Source: Mucilaginibacter paludis DSM 18603
GTDB lineage: Bacteria; Bacteroidota; Bacteroidia; Sphingobacteriales; Sphingobacteriaceae
Length of the DNA: 64,000 nt
Reading direction: 5' to 3'
Assembly (NCBI RefSeq): GCF_000166195.2
Contig: NZ_CM001403.1
Coordinates: 1,488,001 to 1,552,000, forward strand
The notes beneath the pieces were generated by a model that was not told the DNA's origin, searched no databases, and saw nothing but the letters and a program-made list of their open reading frames with translations. A program made the position numbers and the translations under genes. Positions 1-8,303 of this stretch are shown here, one piece after another (position 1 is the first letter of the stretch; every line of letters starts with the position of its first letter).

Positions 1-2
1 TT

Positions 3-263
3 TTAATTAGCGGCTATGGCGTTTCGGGCTTAATTATTTACCGCAGCGCCAGCGGATATGTAGCCTATGACCGTTGCAGCAGTTACCAACCCGAAAAAAG
101 ATGCGCCGTTACGTTAGACGATCCAGCTTTAACCGTAACCGACCCTTGCAGCGGCTCAAAGTTTTCGCTTAACGATGGCTCGCCGGTAAAAGCACCTGCT
201 ACCCGCTCGCTAAAATCGTATAGCGTAAATGTTAGTAATAATGAGATATTTGTATCCAACTAA
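3..263 (+). CDS. Rieske-like domain protein, C-terminal part (5' end outside window)
   Basis: An open frame enters from the left edge and ends in TAA at 261-263, giving 86 residues. The spacing of its two cysteine motifs and its Gly-Ser-x-Phe-x-x-x-x-Gly loop followed by a proline-alanine/leucine strand resemble the end of a Rieske [2Fe-2S] domain. A true Rieske site has Cys-x-His and Cys-x-x-His. Here the matching places read DRCSSY and DPCSGSKF, so both histidine ligands are missing and a normal cluster is unlikely. The next gene, a TetR regulator, begins 2 bases after this stop, so the two are probably cotranscribed. The fold assignment is by eye and the N-terminus is not visible. Confidence 0.55.
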   Translation, partial: LISGYGVSGLIIYRSASGYVAYDRCSSYQPEKRCAVTLDDPALTVTDPCSGSKFSLNDGSPVKAPATRSLKSYSVNVSNNEIFVSN

Positions 264-265
264 AA

Positions 266-847
266 ATGGAAGTTGATAAAATAAAAGAAAGTATTAAGCG
301 CGCCGCGCAGGAACTGTTCCGTAAGTTTGGATACCACAAAACCAGCGTAAACGAAATTGCTAAAAGGGCCAAGATAGCAAAAGCTACTATTTATAAATAT
401 TTTGAAAGCAAGGAGGATGTTTTGCATGCCCTGCTGATGGATTATATCAAGGTTAGCGTTGACGAGATCATCCATAACTATAACAATGAGATGGATGAGG
501 AGACGCACTTAACTAACCTGATCATGAAAACGAGCCGTTTATCGTACACGGTTTGTAATGAGTTTATAGGTTGGGACTTCATCCGTGAATCAACCAATTC
601 GCAGGATTTTTTAAAAAGCCTGTCTAACGAGTTAGAAGAGCTGCTGATCAGTTCGTTCACCAAAGTAAGTGATTTTCGCCGCGACGATACATATCCGCAA
701 CGTCTTCGTTTCCTGATCAAATCGAGTAAAAGCATCGTATTCAGCTTTGCATTTACATCTGTAAGCGATTCGGACGTACGTAAAAACTTCGTATCCTTCC
801 AAAAGGAAATTTTACCGTATTTGGTTAAGGCAGCTATTAAAGAGTAA
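266..847 (+). CDS. TetR/AcrR family transcriptional regulator
   Basis: This 193-residue protein has the standard TetR layout. An N-terminal helix-turn-helix covers roughly residues 8-55, with the family pattern FRKFGYHKTSVNEIAKRA followed by KATIYKYFESKEDVL. A ligand-binding helical domain follows that does not match a class I can name. TetR proteins are dimeric repressors released from DNA by small molecules. The start at 266 lies 2 bases after the preceding stop and no ribosome-binding site is visible, as is usual in this phylum. What it regulates cannot be read from the window, though the upstream Rieske-like gene is the likeliest partner. Confidence 0.9.
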   Translation: MEVDKIKESIKRAAQELFRKFGYHKTSVNEIAKRAKIAKATIYKYFESKEDVLHALLMDYIKVSVDEIIHNYNNEMDEETHLTNLIMKTSRLSYTVCNEFIGWDFIRESTNSQDFLKSLSNELEELLISSFTKVSDFRRDDTYPQRLRFLIKSSKSIVFSFAFTSVSDSDVRKNFVSFQKEILPYLVKAAIKE

Positions 848-920
848 GGCCGGGGCTCGAAAGCCGCGTTATTAGCGCTCCCTTTAATAATAAGATTGCG
901 ATTTATAATCGCTCGCATAA

Positions 921-947
921 AACACACCCCTCCACCCCTCTCAAGAG
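921..947. repeat. Extragenic repeat copy interrupted by the ISAs1 element
   Basis: The sequence before the IS contains a CACACCCC-CACCCCTCTC motif. An inverted relative occurs after the IS at about 2175-2235 (CTCTCGAGGGGG followed by GGGGTGTGTT). The IS target duplication CTCTC-A/G-AGAG is the palindromic centre of such a unit, so the insertion sequence appears to have landed in an extragenic palindromic repeat rather than in a gene. Confidence 0.5.
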
Positions 948-2118
948 CAGGGCTGTTGCATTTAAAAGAAGAAGGATTTAAATTTGCAGAAAAAAGAGTA
1001 TGGACAAGGGCATCATAACCTATTTGCAGAAGTTGCCAGACGTGCGTAGAAAGGCTGGTCAGCGGCATGACCAAACGTTTATTTTGTTATTATTTGTGAT
1101 GGGGACGATGAGTGGTTATTACGGCTATCGTGCTCTGGGTGATTTTATAAAGCGTAATCAAAAAGATCTTTTGACTTATTTCACTCCGAAAAAATCCCGT
1201 TTGCCTACGTTTTATACCGTGAGGCGTGTACTGCAGAATTTAGATTTTGAAAGTTTAAGCGAAGTTTTTTATCAATGGGCCAGTCAGTATACAGAAATCA
1301 ATAAAAATGAATGGATGAATATAGATGGCAAAGCGATCAAAGGGACAATGAGTGATTATGCGCTTGAAAAACAGCGATTTGTAAATTTGGTGAGTATCTA
1401 TAATGGGAGCCGTGGTCAAGTATTAGCCCAGGGTCTTGTAGACAATTCAAAGGAAAGTGAAATTCCGGTGGTACGCAAGCTTATTGCTGAACTGGGATTG
1501 GAAGGGGTAACGTTTACGCTTGACGCCTTACATTGCCAAAAAAAACAGTTGAGCTGATAATAGGTACGAATAATGATTATATGATAGGCGTAAAAAAGAA
1601 TCAAAAGGGCCTTTATGAAAAAATAGCGGCGCTGACATCGGATACAGCAAAGGTTTGCAGCAAGTTCGTTGAATTGGAGAAAAATAAAGGACGTACAGAG
1701 CGCAGATCGGTATGTATATGCCCGGCGCCAGAAGAAATCAGTAAAGCCTGGATAGGCGCCAGTCAGGTAATCAAGGTAGAGCGTTGGGTAAAAGACAAAA
1801 ATAAGATCAGTGAGGATTGCGCATTCTATATCAGCAGTGTGAGGGAAAATGCACAATTGTTATGCTATGGAATCAGAAGTCATTGGGGGATAGAGAATAA
1901 GCTACATTGGGTAAAGGATGTCACGTTTAAAGAGGATGCCTCCCGCATTAGAACTTCTCATGCACCAGAAAATATATCGGTGTTTAGAAACATCGCTATT
2001 AACGTTTTCAGAGCTCATGGCTTTCAAAATATAGCACAAGCACAAAGACTCGTTTGCAATGACATCGGCAGATTGAAACAATTACTCACTTAGAATGCAA
2101 CAGCCCTGCTCTCGAGAG
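938..2118 (+). mobile_element. ISAs1-family insertion sequence with 10-bp target duplications
   Basis: The element runs from 948 to 2108 (1161 bp). Its left end CAGGGCTGTTGCATT (948-962) is a perfect inverted copy of the right end (2094-2108). It is flanked by 10-bp direct repeats differing at one base: CTCTCAAGAG at 938-947 and CTCTCGAGAG at 2109-2118. These look like target-site duplications of the length usual for this family. The single internal gene is an ISAs1-type transposase read in the + direction, with one frameshift. The intact ends and near-identical duplications suggest fairly recent insertion. Confidence 0.9.
1000..2093 (+). pseudogene. ISAs1-family transposase, split by a -1 frameshift in an A8 run
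   Basis: Two frames together make a full transposase of about 364 residues. The first covers 1000-1557 and starts with the family's N-terminal segment (LPDVRRKAGQRHDQ). The second covers about 1533-2093. They join at eight adenines (1538-1545): reading on in the first frame gives a stop at 1557, while stepping back one base gives [13 protein letters not shown], which is the expected sequence. The catalytic acidic residues are visible: Asp in NIDGKAIKGT, Asp in [10 protein letters not shown] and Glu in [10 protein letters not shown]. The break may be a one-base deletion or programmed -1 slippage on the A run. Since this family normally has one uninterrupted frame, a mutation is the simpler reading. 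Confidence 0.85.
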
Positions 2119-2373
2119 GGGAATCGCACGGGCCGCCGCTTTTTTCTTCTACAACATATTAATAATGAGCACATTTCCTAACTCTCCTCTCGAGGGGGCG
2201 GGTTCGGTAGTGCGGCTGCCTGGGGTGTGTTCACCACGCTACGAACTTTGCAACACGGTGCTTAACTAAAAGACATTGATTTAAGTATTCATAAATAAAA
2301 AAATCCCGGTAACTTAATGAAACCGGGATTTTTTTATTTGGCAAAACTATTTTAGTTTAGTAAAAACCAGCGT
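2119..2373. other. Gene-less spacer after the IS
   Basis: This spacer contains the remainder of the extragenic repeat into which the IS inserted, a second GC-rich inverted copy at about 2175-2235, and a terminator hairpin at 2297-2336. I see no gene in it. Confidence 0.6.
2297..2336. terminator. Intrinsic terminator, probably bidirectional
   Basis: The arms AAAAATCCCGGT and ACCGGGATTTTT pair around a short AT-rich loop, with A and T runs on either side. It lies 38 bases beyond the end of the minus-strand PorP/SprF gene and would close that operon. It could also stop readthrough from the IS. Confidence 0.85.
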
Positions 2374-3279
2374 TTATTTTTTGGATAGGTTAAACTTGAG
2401 GCTGATCTCAAAATCGCCGTTACTGTATGAGTTTAATGACGATGTGTTGGTAGTATAGAAAGCCATTACAGAATATCCCGACAAATTAACACCTGCACCA
2501 AACGTAGCGCTTTTAGAGCTATGATAAAGGCCTTGTAGGCTAAACTGGCTATCATTGAATGCAACGTTTGCCCCAGCATCAAAAATATTATCGTACCCTT
2601 TTACTTTGCGGTAAGCAACTTTGGGCTCAACGCTAACATCTGCCGGGTCGAAAAATTTATAACTCGCTGCTGTAAAAAACACTTCGCGTTCAACAGTGCT
2701 GCCATTGTCTTTAAACAGGTACCGTAAATTAGGCAAAGCACCTTGTATGGTTAATTTGTTATCGGTATAAGCTACCCCAAAATCGCCATCAAATGATGTT
2801 CCTTTGTTAGCATTATAGTTGGCCAGGGTTTGATCGCTTTGATCGCCGTACACATCACCGATGTTGATATGATTATTCATCACCCCGGCCGACAAGCCAA
2901 AATTTAATTTCTGGTTATCGCCGGCTAAAGGCAAGTGATAAGCATAAGTTACCATAGCCCTTGTTTGCCTGAAAATGCCCGAATACTGGTTATAAACATT
3001 AACACCCAAACCCACCTTATCCATCTGATAGTCGGCCGAGGCAGATTGCGTGTTTTGTGCGCCATCAATGCCGAAACCTTGCTTACTGTAAGCCAGGTTA
3101 ACATTTAAACCTTTATTTAACCCCGCCATAGCCGGGTTAAATAAGTATTGATTTTGAAAATATTGCGATGCCAATGGGTTTAGCTGCGCCTTAACGGTAC
3201 TTACACCACAAGTGGCGATGCTGATTACCAGGGCCGCTAACGCTTTAAATTTATAAGTTGAATATGTATATGATCTCAT
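2374..3279 (-). CDS. PorP/SprF family type IX secretion system membrane protein
   Basis: This 301-residue protein has a signal peptide (about residues 1-31, ending VKAQ) and then the PorP/SprF start LNPLASQYFQNQYLFNPAMAGL, where asparagine and proline follow the tyrosine-rich stretch. The rest is alternating beta-strand sequence typical of an outer-membrane barrel, ending with the polar-aromatic pattern FEISLKFNLSKK. In gliding and type IX secretion systems, PorP/SprF proteins assist export or surface anchoring of a specific cargo encoded next door. That fits here: the upstream gene, 21 bases away on the same strand, encodes a large protein with a type IX sorting domain. The two probably form an operon ended by the hairpin at 2297-2336. 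Confidence 0.9.
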   Translation of the reverse strand: MRSYTYSTYKFKALAALVISIATCGVSTVKAQLNPLASQYFQNQYLFNPAMAGLNKGLNVNLAYSKQGFGIDGAQNTQSASADYQMDKVGLGVNVYNQYSGIFRQTRAMVTYAYHLPLAGDNQKLNFGLSAGVMNNHINIGDVYGDQSDQTLANYNANKGTSFDGDFGVAYTDNKLTIQGALPNLRYLFKDNGSTVEREVFFTAASYKFFDPADVSVEPKVAYRKVKGYDNIFDAGANVAFNDSQFSLQGLYHSSKSATFGAGVNLSGYSVMAFYTTNTSSLNSYSNGDFEISLKFNLSKK

Positions 3280-3300
3280 CTGTTTTTCCTGAAATTTGAA

Positions 3301-6300
3301 TTAGTCTCTAACAACGCTTATAACACCCCGGTACGGCAAACCTGTACCAAGGTCAACTACATAATAGTAAGTGCCCTGGCTTAATGGCGATCCGTTATAG
3401 TACCCGTTCCAATCGTTATTATAACCAGTTTTTGAGTAGAGCAGTTTACCAGCCTTACTAAACACTTTAACCGTGTTACCGGGATATAGATCAATATTCC
3501 TTATAACCCAGTAATCATTTTTACCATCACCGTTAGGTGTTAAAACGTTGCTGGTTTCTAATTTAAAAGCGCTACTTACTTCAACACCCAAAGAGGCCTT
3601 GCTTGTTGCGGTAGCGCATGCATTGGTTACAGTTACCGTATAAGTGGCAAACGAGCTTGGGCGTATAGTTATGCTTGGGCCGGTTAATAAGCTGGTAACA
3701 TTGGCTGCTACTGTAGCCGTCCAGGTATATACCGCTCCTGTGCCGCCTCCTGAAGCTGTTAAAGTAGCTGTGCTTCCTTTTTCAACAATATTGTTAGGCC
3801 TGTCAATAGCGATGCTGATGGTAGCCAATGGGCCAATAGTCAGGTTAAAAGTGCGGATAAGCGTATCAACACCTCCGTTGGCAATGCCTCCGTTATCTTT
3901 TATTTTAAGGGTGATTAAGGCTGTCCCGCTTTTTCCGTTGGCAACCGTATAATTAAGGGTACTGGCACCGCTTACTACCGGCAGTAAACCAATTGACGAG
4001 AATAACGACGAGTTATTGGTAGTTACCGAAAGAATAACCGACTGGGAAGTTTCGGCTCCGGGTGTTATACCGCTAAGCGCTATGCTTTGTTGCGTTGTTG
4101 TATAACAAACTGTTTGATCGGCAATTGCGGCAAGAGTAGGCGCCGAATTAGCGCCGGTACCGTCTAAAGCAACTGTGGCCGTGGCGGTTCCGCCACCGGT
4201 GGTAGTTTGCACTACAGCGCCGCTGTTTGATCCTATGGCAGTTGGCGTGAACTTAACATATACCTTTGGCGTTTGCCCTGCATTTAAATCAGTTGTCGCA
4301 AAAGTAACCGATGTTGTAAAGGTGGTACCATCTGTTGATATGGTATACGGCCCAGTTACAGACACAAGGGTTGGTTGAGTGATATTTGTACCCGATAGCG
4401 TATAGAATTGGACATCAGAAGCCACACCGACAGCAGACAAGAAAGTTAGCTTTGCTTGAGAAGCTGTTAATGTTGGTACAGGCTGCGCTGTGCCGGTGCC
4501 GGTTAAAGTTACTGTTTGTTGGGTTGCTCCAACTCCGGTAATATTAATGGTGCTGTTTGCCGCGCCAAGAGCAGTTGGTGCAAACGTCACGTCAACTTTA
4601 GGGTTCGATGCCATTTCGGCTGCCGAAAAAGATAGCGCAGTACTGAAATTGTTAGCGCCGCTTTTTGAGATGAGGTATGGAGCAGTAGTACCTACCGAGG
4701 TAACAGGTAAGGTTCCTACGCCTGTGATAGCAAAAGTTTGTATTCCTGATGTAGTGTTAATATTTTGGCTAAAAGTTAAAGTATTAGGAGTTACTGTATA
4801 AGCAGGTACAAGTGCAGGTTCAACTGTTGAAGCGGAATTCTGCGGATTAAGTGCAGATGCTACAAAAAAGTCTGTAGGATCGGTGTTTGTGTCATACCCG
4901 TTCCCCTTCAAATCGTCGGCTCCGCCAGCTGCCATAGTAGCAGCAGTTGAGGTTGACAATGCTTTTCTTTCAATTGAAGTTGTCGCACTTGGCGAAGGTG
5001 CCCCCAAGGTAACCGACGTTGTTGCCGGAGTTGCCGGATTGAAAAGAGCAAAACCCGAACTGTAATTTACAGCTCCATAAGCTACAAAGTCAACAATGCT
5101 TGTCGTAACCAAAAGTGCAGGAGGTGTGGCCGCTGTACTCGCGGGTGTACCAGCCAGAGAAGTAACAGTGTTGCATAAAGCTACTTTACCAGCACCTGCT
5201 GCCATATTGAAAGATTGAGTGGTGTTGGCAGCAGGCGGTATATAATCAGCAGTTACGGGTAAAGCAGTTCCATTGGTGCCACCAGCTAATTGGACTAAAT
5301 AATAGCCATGAGCCTTAATAGTAGCCCCATCCGGAAGAGGACATAAGCCAGAGTAAGCGACTGTACCACCTGCTGATTGATATTGCAGCGACCAGCCCGT
5401 CATAACTACATCTGTTGTAGTTGGGTTGTATAATTCCACATAATCATTAGTATACGTTGCGCCAGAGTTGCCGCCTGCTCCATATACTTCACTAATTACA
5501 ACGTGGCTGGCTGTACCTGTCGGCGGAGCCGGTACCGCTACTGCGGTGCCACTTAAAGCTACCGTTTTTGATGTTGCGGTTGTACTGGCTATAGTAACCG
5601 TTCCGGTTGCCGTGCCTATGGTTGTTGGTGTAAACTGTACATAAACCTTCGGACTCGCAGCGGCTTCGGCAGTTGTAAATGATACTGAGGGGCTAAATGC
5701 TAATCCATCTTTCGAAACCAGATATTGAGCTGTTGCAGTAGCTGTTACCACATCGGACAAATTAGTTGCAGAAAAATTGAAAAATTGTGCAGCTGACGAT
5801 GTGTTGATAACCTGGCTGGCAAATGTTAACGTTGCCGGGGTAACCGTTAAAGTTGCTGGATTAGCAACCGAAGCCCCCGTGCCCGTTAATGCAATGCTGG
5901 TACTTGCCGTACCGGATGTAATAGCGATTGAGCCTGGCGAGGCGCTTGCGACAGTTGGCGTAAATTTAACAAACACACTTGGCGACGCGGCAAGGTCTGT
6001 GGCTGTAAACGTAAGTGAAGTGCCATAAGTCCCACCACTTGTTGAAGATATGGTGTAAGGGCCGGTAACAGCTAAGGTAGTAGCGGCTGTTACGTTGGTA
6101 CCCGACAAAACAAAGCTTTTTGCGGCCGACGTTGTGTTAACAGCTTGGTTTGTTCCAAAATCCAGAGAAGTCGGGGTTGCTACAAATGTGGGTGTAGCTG
6201 TTGCGCTGGTCCATGACAACGACCAATCGTCGATAGCGGTTGATGCCCTGCTTCCCCCACCAGTTGATGCTGCTAAGGCGCTCACCCTGATTGTTACCAC

Positions 6301-6924
6301 TCCGGACTGATTATCCAGGGCACTTCCAAAATCAACGGTGATAGTGTTGTTGCTAAATACCATATTCCCGGTAGTTAAGGTACCAGTTGGTGTAACTGTT
6401 GTAAAAGAGGTTGGCGAAGCACCAAAGCCATAATCAACTACCCATGTTGTAGTTCGTGTTACTACGGTTGAAATATCAAGCGACTGTAAGGCAAAACTTA
6501 ATTTAAAATTCTTTTTACCGGTTGTATTTGCTACCAGGAAAACAAACGAAGCACCGGGATCATATCCGGCGCTCGAGGTCTGCCGTACGCCAAAAGCACG
6601 ATTGGTAGCCGTTGTTTGGTCAGCGGTGGACGTTGTTCCGGCTGTTGGCTGCCCATCAGCAGAGGCGAAATTTTTAAATCCGGCACCAGTCGCGCTCCAA
6701 TAAGTAGTTGTGCCCGGTGTTAATATAGGAGCAGTAACCGCCGTCCCCATGCTGCTGGACGTGGCGCTTAAAAAAGCACCAAAACCATCCGGTAGCGCAG
6801 TACCGATATTGTCGAAACTTTCAGTATATGGGCTTGTACCCAGAGTAACCGGCGTTTGCGCCAGCACGCTTGCCGGAAGAAAGAATAATATAGAATAAAT
6901 AAGATAGAGTAGCCTTTTTTTCAT
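3301..6924 (-). CDS. Large secreted repeat protein with lamin-tail domain and type IX (B-type) sorting domain
   Basis: This 1207-residue protein begins with a signal peptide (1-22). Residues of about 25-245 look like a beta-sandwich anchor domain. About 250-465 hold two copies of a repeat of roughly 105 residues with the pattern FxFTPT...GTV...LTGT. A lamin-tail-like domain starts near residue 473 (HVVISEVYG, then DYVELYNP). Two more repeats occupy about 700-925, followed by immunoglobulin-like modules. The last 90 residues are the gliding-motility-associated C-terminal domain, with LTPNGDGKNDYW and a terminal RGVISVVRD, which targets proteins to the type IX system. The downstream PorP/SprF gene is its likely dedicated helper. 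Lamin-tail domains often accompany extracellular nucleases and phosphatases, but no catalytic domain is visible here, so an adhesin or scaffold role is the better guess. Confidence 0.85.
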   Translation of the reverse strand: MKKRLLYLIYSILFFLPASVLAQTPVTLGTSPYTESFDNIGTALPDGFGAFLSATSSSMGTAVTAPILTPGTTTYWSATGAGFKNFASADGQPTAGTTSTADQTTATNRAFGVRQTSSAGYDPGASFVFLVANTTGKKNFKLSFALQSLDISTVVTRTTTWVVDYGFGASPTSFTTVTPTGTLTTGNMVFSNNTITVDFGSALDNQSGVVTIRVSALAASTGGGSRASTAIDDWSLSWTSATATPTFVATPTSLDFGTNQAVNTTSAAKSFVLSGTNVTAATTLAVTGPYTISSTSGGTYGTSLTFTATDLAASPSVFVKFTPTVASASPGSIAITSGTASTSIALTGTGASVANPATLTVTPATLTFASQVINTSSAAQFFNFSATNLSDVVTATATAQYLVSKDGLAFSPSVSFTTAEAAASPKVYVQFTPTTIGTATGTVTIASTTATSKTVALSGTAVAVPAPPTGTASHVVISEVYGAGGNSGATYTNDYVELYNPTTTDVVMTGWSLQYQSAGGTVAYSGLCPLPDGATIKAHGYYLVQLAGGTNGTALPVTADYIPPAANTTQSFNMAAGAGKVALCNTVTSLAGTPASTAATPPALLVTTSIVDFVAYGAVNYSSGFALFNPATPATTSVTLGAPSPSATTSIERKALSTSTAATMAAGGADDLKGNGYDTNTDPTDFFVASALNPQNSASTVEPALVPAYTVTPNTLTFSQNINTTSGIQTFAITGVGTLPVTSVGTTAPYLISKSGANNFSTALSFSAAEMASNPKVDVTFAPTALGAANSTINITGVGATQQTVTLTGTGTAQPVPTLTASQAKLTFLSAVGVASDVQFYTLSGTNITQPTLVSVTGPYTISTDGTTFTTSVTFATTDLNAGQTPKVYVKFTPTAIGSNSGAVVQTTTGGGTATATVALDGTGANSAPTLAAIADQTVCYTTTQQSIALSGITPGAETSQSVILSVTTNNSSLFSSIGLLPVVSGASTLNYTVANGKSGTALITLKIKDNGGIANGGVDTLIRTFNLTIGPLATISIAIDRPNNIVEKGSTATLTASGGGTGAVYTWTATVAANVTSLLTGPSITIRPSSFATYTVTVTNACATATSKASLGVEVSSAFKLETSNVLTPNGDGKNDYWVIRNIDLYPGNTVKVFSKAGKLLYSKTGYNNDWNGYYNGSPLSQGTYYYVVDLGTGLPYRGVISVVRD

Positions 6925-7036
6925 ACACTGTTATTATTAAATAAATTTTTCAATTTTGAATAAACACAAACTCGGGCAAATTGAGTTTATGCGGATTAAT
7001 TAAGCATCTTTTAATCCTTACGTTTAATTGGATTTA

Positions 7037-7984
7037 TCAAATACCCGAATCAACCTTGGTTGCCAACGCATCATGTACCGACTGAGGTAGCTGTGATAAC
7101 AACTTATAACCTGTTTTGGCTTCTATATCAGCTAAACTGGTGATATATAACTTCCAATTGGAGTTGATGCTGTTAATATTAGGGGTATTTACACAAATAA
7201 GCCTTGTAGAAGCGGTTACCCGGGTAATGTCTCCATCGCCGACAGGCAAAATAAGGGCTATTTTCCAAACATTACTTGGTACATTGATACCTAAGGTACC
7301 GATCTTATTCATTGCTCCTTGCGAACCTGTGCCGCCAGTACCGTAACTTCCCATTACAATATATATTTCATAACCTGTTGCGGTTAACCCACGTAAATAA
7401 TCTTCAAGGTTACCCCATGTTTGTTGATTATTGTTAGGTGCCTGCGGTATCATATTAATCATAAAAAATGTAGCCGTGTTGGCAGCGATTGAACTTGTAC
7501 GGTCTGCTGAAGGGCAATTGTGCCCCCTATCAAACCCATAAGTGGTAGCAGGCGAATAACTGTTGCTTTGCACTGCAGTAAAACCCCAGGCTGCTAACCC
7601 GGCATAAGCTGCAAAATTATCAAGCCGTTTGGTTACATTAGTAGTATTGGTAGCGTCTAAATGCCAACTAACCCAATTGGGCTCTAATTTAGTTGAGTTG
7701 TAACTCTCTACATAATAGCCGGTATTAATCAGAAAGTTATCCTTATCATTAACTACGCTGGTTCCCGCGCCTGAAGGGTTGCCGAATAACAAATTACTAT
7801 TGTCACCACTTAATGGTGGCGCATCGGAACCTGGTGTAACTGTTGCCGGGGGCGTAGCTGATCCCGAACCAACCGTATCAACAACAGGCGGTGGTGTGAA
7901 GGTAAAGTTGTCGCCCGCGTTCTTGGAACACGATGAAACAACAATAGTAAAAAAAGCAAAAATGAGTAAGTGTTTTAATTTCAT
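7037..7984 (-). CDS. Secreted DNA/RNA non-specific endonuclease, lipoprotein
   Basis: This 315-residue protein starts with a lipoprotein signal peptide (MKLKHLLIFAFFTIVVSSCS), with the lipobox cysteine at 19, and a proline/glycine-rich linker. The catalytic part is the NucA/NUC1 type (Endonuclease_NS). It has the FDRGHNCPS motif near residue 150, whose histidine is the general base, and the metal-site segment NMIPQAPNNNQQTWGNLE near 178. Such enzymes cut DNA and RNA without sequence preference using a magnesium ion. Anchored in the outer membrane, it would digest external nucleic acid. It is divergent from a TonB receptor/lipoprotein pair, and a perfect 16-bp palindrome lies between the two start sites. 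Confidence 0.92.
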   Translation of the reverse strand: MKLKHLLIFAFFTIVVSSCSKNAGDNFTFTPPPVVDTVGSGSATPPATVTPGSDAPPLSGDNSNLLFGNPSGAGTSVVNDKDNFLINTGYYVESYNSTKLEPNWVSWHLDATNTTNVTKRLDNFAAYAGLAAWGFTAVQSNSYSPATTYGFDRGHNCPSADRTSSIAANTATFFMINMIPQAPNNNQQTWGNLEDYLRGLTATGYEIYIVMGSYGTGGTGSQGAMNKIGTLGINVPSNVWKIALILPVGDGDITRVTASTRLICVNTPNINSINSNWKLYITSLADIEAKTGYKLLSQLPQSVHDALATKVDSGI

Positions 7985-8303
7985 CTATCGAAAATAATTT
8001 GTTCACAAATAAATAGTTAACATGTTAACTCCACGTTAAAATTTTAAATAAAGTACTAATTAACAAAAAAACAGGGTAACAATAGCCCTTTCGTGCGATT
8101 TTTTTTCAAAAAAGCAAAAAACATGCATTATTCGTTGTTTTTAACCCCTATTTTAAACAAAAAAATTTAAGCTATCTGTTTTTTTTTATATACTTACCGG
8201 ATAATTAACAATCACTTAAAAAACAGCTAATATTGACGCAATAATTTAAACCAAAACTTGTCATACTTTCGCAAATCTTTATTTTTTATCCAAACATATT
8301 TAT
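7985..8303. promoter_or_regulatory. Divergent AT-rich control region
   Basis: These 319 bases separate the nuclease gene from the TonB receptor gene and carry no reading frame. They hold the palindrome described separately, several long T and A runs, and a weak -7-like box TACTTTCG at 8264-8271 that could serve the receptor gene. No convincing -33 TTG lies at the right distance from that box. Confidence 0.5.
8015..8030. promoter_or_regulatory. Perfect 16-bp palindrome, candidate operator
   Basis: AGTTAACATGTTAACT is identical to its reverse complement. It lies 31 bases upstream of the nuclease start and next to a weak minus-strand -7-like box (TTTATTTG, 8002-8009). A bound dimeric regulator here could control the nuclease and perhaps also the divergent receptor. 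No regulator gene is adjacent. Confidence 0.5.

Noticed and set aside
478..1074. 198-codon minus-strand frame over the TetR gene and IS end
   Set aside because: It runs antisense to a clear TetR gene and crosses the IS boundary, which a real old gene would not do.
1000..2093. Firm call of programmed frameshifting in the ISAs1 transposase
   Set aside because: The A8 run would allow it, but the family normally has one frame and no stimulatory structure was identified, so it is kept only as an alternative.
3644..6310. Several long plus-strand open frames inside the 1207-residue cargo gene
   Set aside because: They are antisense shadows produced by the repetitive Thr/Ala/Val-rich coding sequence, with no starts, promoters or families of their own.
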